Source of the DNA: Alphaproteobacteria bacterium
Lineage (GTDB): Bacteria > Pseudomonadota > Alphaproteobacteria > ATCC43930 > CGMCC-115725
Length of the DNA stretch: 5,182 bases
Direction: 5' to 3'
NCBI GenBank assembly: GCA_030039975.1
Contig: JASHUO010000712.1
Span: forward strand, 1-5,182
The notes beneath the pieces are model-generated. The model was not told the origin of the DNA, made no database searches, and saw only the letters and a list, made by a program, of their open reading frames with translations. Below, piece after piece: positions 1-5,182 of this stretch. The position numbers were made by a program, and so were the translations under genes. How positions within the stretch are numbered: the stretch's first letter is position 1; each line of letters begins with the position of its first letter.

Positions 1-141
1 TCGAATGATGTTGAAGATGGCGTGGTAGTCCAGCGGCTGCTGCGGTGGCGCCGCATTCCCTTCGGCGCGGGCGATGCCGACGGCAAGCATCGGCACCATC
101 AGAACCGGCGCCATGAATGAGACGAGGCGCCGGAGGCTCAT
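1..141 (-). CDS. Sec-exported hypothetical protein, N-terminal part only (3' end beyond left edge)
   Basis: Reading the minus strand from the ATG at 141 gives 47 open codons up to base 1. The product begins MSLRRLVSF, followed by a hydrophobic stretch (about residues 10-23) and a signal peptidase I-type site after ARA (residue 26), so the mature protein would start EGNAAPPQQ. This is a textbook Sec signal peptide with a basic n-region, which is the main evidence that the frame is real. The gene lies 52 bp downstream of the lipoprotein stop on the same strand and is probably the third gene of that operon. An in-frame ATG at 189, four bases after that stop, would add 16 residues (MWETGNTSRG...) before the signal peptide. 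I prefer 141 because the signal peptide is then canonical, although neither start has a clear Shine-Dalgarno. Too little of the mature protein is present to name a function. Confidence 0.65.
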   Translation of the reverse strand, partial: MSLRRLVSFMAPVLMVPMLAVGIARAEGNAAPPQQPLDYHAIFNIIR

Positions 142-193
142 GCGGCACCAGCCGGTTGCGCCGCGGCTCGTGTTGCCCGTCTCCCACATAGGC

Positions 194-1072
194 TTAACGG
201 GCGGCGACGGTTCGCGTGCGGCGGTTGCTCGCGCCGCGGATGCTGCGCAATTCGCCCTGCCAGCGATAGACCTGGTCCTGCCAGTGCCGTGCGTTGGGCG
301 CGTCGGGGACGAGAGCGAGAAAATCCCGCATGTGCTCGATCGCCTCGTCGTAGTAGTAGAGCTCGCCCAGGATCAGGGCGAGATTGAACTGTCCCTCCGG
401 CCACCACGGCGCGTGCTCCAGGGCGCGCTCATAGGCATCGGCCGCCTCGACGAAGCGCTCTTCCCTGACGGCTTCCTCGGCGACGACCTGTACGCGGCGC
501 AGATCTTCCGGAACGGGCGGCCTAGGCGTCGTATTCCGGTAGTTTGCGGCGATCGACGCGAAACGCTGTTGCTGCTCGGCGAAATAGGCCTGCCGCTCGG
601 CCAAGGTCGAAGTCTTCCAGCGCAACAGCGCGGCAGCGACGTGATTGGCCCGATCGGGCGTCGGCACCGATATGCCCGCCCAACTGCCACAATCGCCGCC
701 GCCAAGAAACGCGGCGGAGGCGGCCTGGCCCTTGTGAACCCCGAAAAAAAACACGCCGTTGTCGGCGATAACGTACGGATCGAAAGCTTCGTAAGGACAG
801 CTCGTATACCGTGCGGTTCTGCCGTTCCGTGCAAAGATATAGCTGTCGATGCGGTCGACGGCGAATTCCCAGACCTGGAAATCGTGGTCGCCGGTACCGT
901 CGCTCCAAACCCACCTTATGCCGCGCTGTATGGTGTCCTTTGCCTCCTCCAAGGACATCTTCGATGCCGCTTGGGGATCGGCAGGGATTGGCGGCGGCGC
1001 GACGGCGCAAGCGGAGAGCAGCGCCGGGCCGGCGATGATGGCGGCGATCCGCATCCTGCTGTGCAGAGCCAT
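194..1072 (-). CDS. Putative outer-membrane lipoprotein with C-terminal TPR repeats (292 aa)
   Basis: The protein opens MALHSRMRIA, a short hydrophobic stretch and a lipobox LLSAC with the lipidated cysteine at residue 22. The +2 residue is Ala, not Asp, so by the Lol sorting rule the outer membrane is the likely destination. A Pro/Ala linker follows (about 23-35). Residues about 40-150 form a domain I do not recognise, rich in aromatic residues (WVWSDG, DFQVWEF, VFFFG), with two cysteines (92 and 128) that could form a disulfide. Residues about 194-256 contain two TPR-like helical hairpins (EAADAYERALEHAPWWPEG, then YDEAIEHMRDFLALVPDAP), which usually mediate protein-protein contacts. The last 17 residues are Arg-rich. 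The ATG at 1072 shares its A with the upstream gene's TGA (TGATG), indicating translational coupling and supporting this start; Met7 (base 1054) is the alternative and keeps the lipobox. Partner and role are unknown. Confidence 0.85.
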   Translation of the reverse strand: MALHSRMRIAAIIAGPALLSACAVAPPPIPADPQAASKMSLEEAKDTIQRGIRWVWSDGTGDHDFQVWEFAVDRIDSYIFARNGRTARYTSCPYEAFDPYVIADNGVFFFGVHKGQAASAAFLGGGDCGSWAGISVPTPDRANHVAAALLRWKTSTLAERQAYFAEQQQRFASIAANYRNTTPRPPVPEDLRRVQVVAEEAVREERFVEAADAYERALEHAPWWPEGQFNLALILGELYYYDEAIEHMRDFLALVPDAPNARHWQDQVYRWQGELRSIRGASNRRTRTVAAR

Positions 1073-1074
1073 CA
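1070..1074 (-). other. TGATG stop-start overlap coupling two envelope genes
   Basis: On the minus strand the TGA ending the 506-residue exported protein (1074-1072) and the ATG of the lipoprotein (1072-1070) share one base. No strong Shine-Dalgarno precedes the ATG, so reinitiation by terminating ribosomes is the likely mode of translation. This suggests the two products are made together in a fixed ratio. Confidence 0.8.
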
Positions 1075-2592
1075 GAGACCGCCGCAATATTCGACCAGGT
1101 CTGCCTTGTCGTCGCCGATCTTGTCCTGGAGCGCGCCGTAGAGGTCCTGGAGGTGGTCGTATTGCCAGCTGGCTTGCAGCAGCTCGTCTTGCGACATCGC
1201 GTCTCTCGCAGCGAGCTCGCCGGCCTCGATGCCGATCTTGGCGGCGGTGAACGCGACCCATCCGGCCGGCCCGGCGATGTCCTTGGCCAACTCGCCGCCC
1301 GCTTCCGCGGCGATGCCGGAGTCGACCAAAGCTTCCCGCAAGCCGTCGGCTGCGTCTTCCAGCGTCTTGGTGCTGCGTTGCAAGGCGGTGAGATAGCTCT
1401 GCGTCTCCTTCTGCTGCTGCGCCATCTCGGCCGCATCGCCGCGCAGCTCGGTGCCGTATTTCCAGCCCGCTTTCAACGCCTCCGGCGGCTCCTTGATTGC
1501 GTCGTAAGCGGTGCTGAGCCGTTTCGTCCACAGCAGGATGGCCGCCTGCGTGCGCCGATCGAGCGGTCCGTATTTGCCGAGACTGATGTCCTTGAGAGCG
1601 GACTTGAGCGCCGCCGTATTCACCGCAAGGTCCTTGGTCGTCTCGAACAGCGTCTTCACGGCATAGACGCGCTCCTCGTGGCTCAAAGCGCGCTGCTCGG
1701 ACTTGACGCCGTCAATCTGCGCCTTGGTGCGCGCCAGCCAATCGCGCTGGGCGGCAAGGCCGGATTGCAGTCGGGTATAGGCGACGCGCGTTGCCGCGCA
1801 ATCGACGTAGCGGCTGCCGCGGGCGATCCGCGCGGGGTCGCCGTTGCGGGGAATGACGGCGACTTTCTGCGAGGGATCGATGCCGGCATCGTCCTTGGCC
1901 GGCGGGGAGGGGCTGGCGGGGGCGGCTGCGGCAGCGGGCGCGGCGTTGCAGGGTGCGGCGCCGCCGTTCGATACCGGCACCACCTGATCCGTGCCGAACG
2001 CTCCGGTCCCCTTGGAGACTTGGACGGTGAGCCCGTCGCCGCAGGACACGGCGTTCCCGGCGACGGCGTCCACCGGCGCGGCGTCCGCCGGGCCGGTGAT
2101 GACATTGAGCGTCGTCGGGCCCGGTGCCGTGTCCGCCTGCATCAAGGGAACGCCGCCGATCACCAGCCCACCTGGGGCCGACGCGGTCTGAAGCGCCGGC
2201 GAACCCGCCAGCGCCATCTCGCCGAGCAGCTTGTCGCGGATCGCATTCTGCCGCGCCCTCGCGGCCGCGTCGTAGCGCGCCTGCATCGCGGCGGCGGCGG
2301 CGGACTGCTGCGCTGCCGCCGGATCCGGGGCCGACATGTCCTGCAGAGCGCTGCCGATGAAGGCGGCGCCAATGCTTCCGATCGCGGCGGCCCCGGGATT
2401 GATGCCGCCGCCGCCGCCCGCGGCACCCCCCAATCCGCAAGCGGCGCTGAAGGCGCTGTAGGTGCTGACGCCCGCGCCGGCGAAGGTGCCGTTCGGGCAG
2501 ACGAATTGTCCGGTCTGAGCGAAAGCCGGTGGCGCCAGCACAGTTCCAAAAAGCGCAAGCGCGCACAGGGTCGGGGCTGCCAAGGTGCGCAT
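1072..2592 (-). CDS. Sec-exported hypothetical protein with Gly/Ala-rich segment and helical C-terminal half (506 aa)
   Basis: The start at 2592 gives a clean signal peptide: MRTLAAPTLC, a hydrophobic core, and a cleavage site after PPAFA (residue 25), leaving a mature N-terminus QTGQF. An AGGA nine bases upstream supports it; an in-frame ATG at 2667 would bury the signal peptide behind 25 polar residues and is rejected. Residues 53-82 are Gly/Ala-rich with GxxxG-like spacing and mildly hydrophobic, possibly a membrane-inserting or packing segment. Residues 93-125 look helical and Ala/Gln/Arg-rich. Residues 140-215 look beta-rich, followed by an Ala/Pro linker (216-233). From about 265 to the end the protein is mostly predicted helix with heptad-like stretches (about 388-423). 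The mature protein has six cysteines (32, 52, 184, 215, 265, 503), fitting a disulfide-bonded periplasmic or surface protein. It is probably the first gene of the minus-strand operon. I do not recognise the family, and no catalytic motif is visible. Confidence 0.85.
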   Translation of the reverse strand: MRTLAAPTLCALALFGTVLAPPAFAQTGQFVCPNGTFAGAGVSTYSAFSAACGLGGAAGGGGGINPGAAAIGSIGAAFIGSALQDMSAPDPAAAQQSAAAAAMQARYDAAARARQNAIRDKLLGEMALAGSPALQTASAPGGLVIGGVPLMQADTAPGPTTLNVITGPADAAPVDAVAGNAVSCGDGLTVQVSKGTGAFGTDQVVPVSNGGAAPCNAAPAAAAAPASPSPPAKDDAGIDPSQKVAVIPRNGDPARIARGSRYVDCAATRVAYTRLQSGLAAQRDWLARTKAQIDGVKSEQRALSHEERVYAVKTLFETTKDLAVNTAALKSALKDISLGKYGPLDRRTQAAILLWTKRLSTAYDAIKEPPEALKAGWKYGTELRGDAAEMAQQQKETQSYLTALQRSTKTLEDAADGLREALVDSGIAAEAGGELAKDIAGPAGWVAFTAAKIGIEAGELAARDAMSQDELLQASWQYDHLQDLYGALQDKIGDDKADLVEYCGGL

Positions 2593-2601
2593 GTCGTAAT
2601 G

Positions 2602-2605
2602 TCCT
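2602..2605 (-). promoter_or_regulatory. Shine-Dalgarno (AGGA) for the 506-aa exported protein
   Basis: AGGA on the minus strand, nine bases before the ATG at 2592. It is the best ribosome-binding match upstream of any in-frame start of this gene and helps decide between the starts at 2592 and 2667. I found no convincing -35/-10 pair for this strand between here and the divergent gene. Confidence 0.5.
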
Positions 2606-2650
2606 GCTTCAGTCTCGTCCGGTTCCCGGCCGCAGAATCCGATGTCGGAA

Positions 2651-2665
2651 GCGCCCGGAGGGCGC
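2651..2665. repeat. 6-bp inverted repeat (short GC hairpin) in the divergent intergenic region
   Basis: GCGCCC (2651-2656) and GGGCGC (2660-2665) are perfect inverted arms around a 3-base loop. It lies about 60 bp before the minus-strand start codon, so it may be part of that transcript's leader. In DNA this GC-rich a 6-bp arm can occur by chance, and there is no T-run to make it a terminator. Confidence 0.35.
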
Positions 2666-2670
2666 AACCC

Positions 2671-2699
2671 GCGACGGACATGGAATCACGCGCCGTCGC
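2671..2699. repeat. 7-bp inverted repeat with 15-bp spacer in the divergent intergenic region
   Basis: GCGACGG (2671-2677) is matched by its reverse complement CCGTCGC (2693-2699). The centre-to-centre distance of the arms is 22 bp, about two helical turns, which would suit a regulator dimer binding half-sites on one DNA face. GC-rich composition makes chance a real alternative. Confidence 0.3.
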
Positions 2700-2708
2700 C
2701 CGCGCCTA

Positions 2709-2724
2709 TCCCCAGAACTGGGGA
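2709..2724. promoter_or_regulatory. Perfect 7-2-7 inverted repeat, candidate operator
   Basis: TCCCCAG (2709-2715), two centre bases AA, and CTGGGGA (2718-2724) form a perfect dyad in the non-coding gap between the divergent operons. The centre lies about 40 bp upstream of a -10-like hexamer, roughly position -52 relative to the start point that hexamer would imply. NarL/FixJ-type regulators bind short inverted repeats as dimers, often in the region just upstream of -35, so this is the best candidate site for the neighbouring regulator. Binding is inferred, not shown. Confidence 0.5.
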
Positions 2725-2756
2725 CGCCCGGCATGAGCATTCGCGCGGTTTTTTGA

Positions 2757-2762
2757 TAGAAT
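2757..2762 (+). promoter_or_regulatory. Candidate -10 element for the two-component operon
   Basis: TAGAAT matches the sigma-70 TATAAT consensus at five of six bases and lies in a local AT-rich patch (GTTTTTTGATAGAATCG) that stands out in this GC-rich window. The position 17 bases upstream (TGAGCA, 2734-2739) matches TTGACA at only three of six, as expected for an activator-dependent promoter. The leader before the start codon would be about 20 bases and include the Shine-Dalgarno. Confidence 0.35.
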
Positions 2763-2776
2763 CGTAACCAACCGGC

Positions 2777-2782
2777 GGGAGG
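2777..2782 (+). promoter_or_regulatory. Strong Shine-Dalgarno (GGGAGG) for the response regulator
   Basis: GGGAGG ends five bases before the ATG at 2788, close to ideal spacing. It fixes the regulator start at 2788 rather than the in-frame ATG at 2815, which would cut off the first beta strand of the receiver domain. Confidence 0.75.
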
Positions 2783-2787
2783 CGAAG

Positions 2788-3453
2788 ATGGGGGCTAGCC
2801 GTACGCAAGTCGCGATGGTCGAGGACGACGCCGATACGCGCGAGCGTATTGCGCTCTCGATCCGCCAGCAGGATTGGCTGGAGCTCGCCGCTACTTACGC
2901 CACCGGCGCGGCGGCGTTCGCGGGTTTGCAGAGCGATGCGCCCGACGTCCTGCTCGTCGATCTCGGCTTGCCCGACATGTCCGGTCTCGAGGTGGTGCGC
3001 TTTGCCGCCGAGCGCCATCCCGCGTGCAATGTCCTGGTGATCACCATGTTCGGCGACGAGGCCAATGTGCTGGCCGCGCTCGAAGCGGGGGCGAGCGGCT
3101 ATCTGCTCAAGGGCTCGCTCACGCGCGACATCACCGTCGATATCCGCGACATTCGCGATGGCGGGTCGCCGCTTTCGCCGGTGGTCGCGCGCCAGGTGCT
3201 GCGGCGCTTGCAGCGACCCGCGCCCGGCCGATCGGAGGCGAGGGAAGAGGAAGGCGAGACCGGCTTGAGCGCGCGCGAGATCGAAATCCTGAATGCGATC
3301 TCGCGCGGCTTCTCCTACGCGGAATCGGCGGCGATTCTCGGCATCTCGGTCAGCACCGTCCACACGCATTTGAAGCGCATCTACGGCAAGCTCGCGGTGC
3401 ATTCCAAGACCGAAGCGGTGTTCGAGGCCAATCGCCGCGGTCTGCTCCCGTGA
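2788..3453 (+). CDS. Two-component response regulator, NarL/FixJ type with LuxR-family HTH (221 aa)
   Basis: This is a complete cytoplasmic DNA-binding regulator of usual length for the family. The receiver domain (about 6-120) has the acidic pocket E12-D13-D14, the phosphoacceptor D58 in VLLVDLGLPDMSG, the switch Thr T86 in VITMF, Y105 and the conserved lysine K108 in GYLLKG. A linker (about 125-158) contains an acidic patch (EAREEEGE). The LuxR-type helix-turn-helix (about 159-215) shows LSAREIEIL, then an AESAAILGIS turn and the recognition helix VSTVHTHLKRIYGKL. All residues needed for phosphorylation are present. The gene opens the rightward operon and its stop overlaps the histidine kinase start, so that kinase is almost certainly its partner. 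Targets are not visible from the protein; the inverted repeat upstream suggests autoregulation and possible control of the divergent envelope genes. Confidence 0.95.
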   Translation: MGASRTQVAMVEDDADTRERIALSIRQQDWLELAATYATGAAAFAGLQSDAPDVLLVDLGLPDMSGLEVVRFAAERHPACNVLVITMFGDEANVLAALEAGASGYLLKGSLTRDITVDIRDIRDGGSPLSPVVARQVLRRLQRPAPGRSEAREEEGETGLSAREIEILNAISRGFSYAESAAILGISVSTVHTHLKRIYGKLAVHSKTEAVFEANRRGLLP

Positions 3454-5182
3454 GCCGCCTCGGGCGGTTCCTGGCTGGCATGCTGCTGCTGGCGGGCATC
3501 TCCGGTGCCGCCGCCCAGCAAGGGTTCCAGCAAGGGTTTCAGAAGGTGCCGGTCTTCCATCTCGATCGGGCGGAGTTCGTCGTCAGCAACGCGCCGCTGC
3601 CGCCAGGCGATGAGGCCGACTGGCGCCCCACGGCCTTGCCCGACAATTGGTATCGCTCGCGGCCCGACTTCTCCGGCATCGTTTGGTATCGCATGACCTT
3701 CGAGCTGGCGCCGCCCGGCCCCTATGGCGTCACTTCCGTCTATATGCCCCGCGTCAGCGTGCGGTTCGTCAGCTTCTTCATCAACGGCGCGTTCATGAAT
3801 GGCCTGCGCGCGCAGGGCGATGCGCGCGCGCTCAACTGGGACGAGCCTGCCCGTTTCGCTCTCTCTGCGGCGCTGCTGCGGCCGGGCCGCAATATTCTCT
3901 ACGCGCGCGTCGGCGGAACCGGCGCGCTGCGCCAAGGGCTCGCCAGCGTGACCTTGGGCAATGCCGGGGAGGTTCTGACACGCTACGCCATCCGCGAGGC
4001 GTTCCAGCACGATGCGCTCTATGTGGTGGGCGGCGGCGCGGCGGCGGCGGGTCTCCTCGCGCTCGCCTTCTGGCTGAAGAACCGCCGGGACTCGGTCATG
4101 CTGTGGTTCGGTGTCACGGCGTTGACGTGGTTTTTCATGGCGATGCCGTGGTTCAGCCCGCATTTCGGCTATTACCGGGGTTTCGCCACCGATTTTTTTA
4201 CGTTCCCGCTGCGCTTTGCCTATGCCGTGCCGCTGCTCATTCTGTGTTTGCGGCTGGGTGGCAAGCGTTTGCCCTGGCTCGAGGCCGCCGCCTGGCTGTT
4301 CACGGGCGTTGGTATGGCACTGGCGGCGCTCGGAAGTGACGGCGTGCGGGCGACGGTCATCACGGTGTCGAGCATGGCTTATGTCGCCGCGCTGTTCGTC
4401 TTGCTCGCCTTTCTCGTCCGCTCGCGCGCGGCGCGGCACGACACGCCGTTCTGGTGGATGACGCTCGCCGGCGTCGCGCTGGCGGCACTGCTGAGCTTCT
4501 GCGACCTGGGCCGGTGGATGGGATGGCTCGACTACGAGAATGTGGCGCTGGCGCATTTTCACGTGCCGGTGCTGTTGTTCGCCGTCGGAGCGACCACGGT
4601 GGACCGCTATTTCAAGGCGATCGCTGCGGTCGAGCGTTCCAACGCCGAGCTCGAGCGGCGCCTGTCCCAAAAGACCCGAGAGATCGAAGCCAGCTATCAG
4701 CGCCTGCACGAGGTCGAGCGCGAGCGCGTCCTGTCGGATGAGCGCAGCCGCATCATGGCCGACATGCATGATGGCGTTGGCGCGAGTCTCATCGGCTTAC
4801 TCGGCCTGGTCCAATCCGGCAGCACGCAGCGATCGACGATCGCGCGCCGCGTGCAGGAGACGCTGTTGGAATTGCGCCTGGTGGTCGATTCGCTGGGGCC
4901 GGTGGAGGGCGATCTTGGCGTAGTGCTGGGCAGCGTACGCCATCGCATGCGCGAGCCGATCGAGGAATCGGGCGTGCGCTTCCTGTGGCGGATCGGCGAG
5001 CTGCCTGTGGTCGACTACCTGACGCCGCGTTCGATCCTCGCCATCCAGCACATCGTGCTCGAAGCCATCGCCAATGCGCTGCGCCATGCCGCCGCCACCA
5101 CGATCGCGGTGCAGACCGAAGCCGAACCGGGAGATGAATGCCTGCGCGTTTGCGTGCTCGACGACGGCCGGGGCTTCGACCC
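3450..5182 (+). CDS. Seven-transmembrane sensor histidine kinase, HisKA_3 type (3' end beyond right edge)
   Basis: The frame stays open from the GTG at 3450 to the window end (577 full codons). GTG overlaps the regulator's TGA as GTGA, and this start gives a signal peptide (VSRLGRFLAG, hydrophobic core, cleavage near SGAAA, residue 22); the ATG at 3480 would lose its basic n-region. Residues about 33-175 form a periplasmic domain with LPDNW, FSGIVWYR and LLRPGRNILYARV, resembling the jelly-roll fold of galactose-binding or GH2 sugar-binding domains. Seven hydrophobic segments follow (about 189-209, 215-235, 251-268, 277-294, 300-323, 335-352, 365-383), like 7TM-DISM receptors. A coiled coil (about 388-430) leads to the H-box DERSRIMADMHDGVG with phosphoacceptor His440. 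The ATPase domain shows the N-box (E538, N542, H546) and the G1 motif DDGRGFDP at the edge; the G2 region is missing only because the window ends. Ala445 stands where the phosphatase motif DxxxQ would have Gln. Ligand unknown. Confidence 0.93.
   Translation, partial: MSRLGRFLAGMLLLAGISGAAAQQGFQQGFQKVPVFHLDRAEFVVSNAPLPPGDEADWRPTALPDNWYRSRPDFSGIVWYRMTFELAPPGPYGVTSVYMPRVSVRFVSFFINGAFMNGLRAQGDARALNWDEPARFALSAALLRPGRNILYARVGGTGALRQGLASVTLGNAGEVLTRYAIREAFQHDALYVVGGGAAAAGLLALAFWLKNRRDSVMLWFGVTALTWFFMAMPWFSPHFGYYRGFATDFFTFPLRFAYAVPLLILCLRLGGKRLPWLEAAAWLFTGVGMALAALGSDGVRATVITVSSMAYVAALFVLLAFLVRSRAARHDTPFWWMTLAGVALAALLSFCDLGRWMGWLDYENVALAHFHVPVLLFAVGATTVDRYFKAIAAVERSNAELERRLSQKTREIEASYQRLHEVERERVLSDERSRIMADMHDGVGASLIGLLGLVQSGSTQRSTIARRVQETLLELRLVVDSLGPVEGDLGVVLGSVRHRMREPIEESGVRFLWRIGELPVVDYLTPRSILAIQHIVLEAIANALRHAAATTIAVQTEAEPGDECLRVCVLDDGRGFD
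3516..3539 (+). repeat. In-frame 12-bp tandem duplication at mature N-terminus of the kinase
   Basis: CAGCAAGGGTTC (3516-3527) is followed directly by CAGCAAGGGTTT (3528-3539), 11 of 12 bases identical. The repeat is in frame and encodes QQGF twice (residues 23-30), immediately after the predicted signal peptide cleavage site. It looks like a recent slippage duplication in a region with little structural constraint. Confidence 0.8.

Noticed and set aside
74..1141. 355-residue plus-strand open frame opposite the lipoprotein gene
   Set aside because: It is antisense to a gene with lipobox and TPRs, has no ribosome-binding site of note and no recognisable motif.
1073..1531. N-terminal extension of the lipoprotein frame up to 1531
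   Set aside because: This part overlaps the coding end of the 506-aa protein in another frame, is Arg-rich shadow sequence, and would place the lipobox inside the protein.
2651..2665. GC hairpin as a rho-independent terminator
   Set aside because: The stem is only six pairs, no T-run follows on either strand, and it sits between divergent gene starts where no transcript should end.
2593..2667. Upstream ATG at 2667 for the 506-aa exported protein
   Set aside because: It would add 25 polar residues before a canonical signal peptide, while the ATG at 2592 has an AGGA nine bases upstream.
1153..2736. 527-residue plus-strand open frame opposite the 506-aa exported protein
   Set aside because: It is antisense to a gene with a clear signal peptide and Shine-Dalgarno, its product is a low-complexity Arg/Gly/Ala mixture, and long antisense frames are expected in GC-rich coding DNA.
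2753..2758. TTGATA as a -35 element for the regulator
   Set aside because: It matches TTGACA at five of six bases, but 17 bases downstream there is only the GC-rich Shine-Dalgarno and no -10 sequence.
3647..4339. 230-residue plus-strand open frame inside the kinase region
   Set aside because: It is an out-of-frame, Arg-rich reading of the kinase gene, whose own frame carries the membrane segments.
3381..4769. 462-residue minus-strand open frame opposite the histidine kinase
   Set aside because: The product is rich in Arg, Gln, His and Glu with no domain, and it lies opposite unmistakable kinase motifs and membrane segments.

Overview
This is a GC-rich window (by eye well above 60% G+C) from a Gram-negative proteobacterium. 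The evidence for Gram-negative is two Sec signal peptides plus a lipoprotein signal peptide with a non-Asp +2 residue, and a NarL-type two-component system. The style of the proteins suggests Alphaproteobacteria or a related high-GC group, but there is no rRNA or marker gene to confirm this. No tRNA, rRNA, insertion sequence, CRISPR array or phage gene is visible. The window is almost fully coding.

Left half (1-2592, minus strand): three tightly packed genes for envelope proteins, read right to left. The first encodes a 506-residue Sec-exported protein (1072-2592) with a Gly/Ala-rich segment and a long helical C-terminal half. The second encodes a 292-residue lipoprotein with a two-repeat TPR tail (194-1072), whose start overlaps the previous stop as TGATG. 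The third encodes an exported protein (1-141) of which only the first 47 codons are inside the window. I recognise none of these as a named family beyond the TPR and lipobox.

Middle (2593-2787): a 195-bp divergent intergenic region. It contains a perfect 7-2-7 inverted repeat (2709-2724), a -10-like hexamer facing right, a strong Shine-Dalgarno for the right-hand operon, and a weaker one for the left-hand operon.

Right half (2788-5182, plus strand): a two-component system. A complete NarL/FixJ-type response regulator (221 aa) is followed, with a 4-base GTGA overlap, by a sensor histidine kinase that runs off the right edge. The kinase starts at GTG and has a signal peptide, a periplasmic beta-sandwich-like domain, seven predicted membrane segments, a coiled coil, a HisKA_3 H-box with His440, and the start of the ATPase domain.

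The working hypothesis is that the kinase senses an envelope or periplasmic ligand and the regulator acts at the shared intergenic region, controlling its own operon and possibly the divergent envelope operon. The divergent layout and the inverted repeat support this, but regulation of the left operon is inference.
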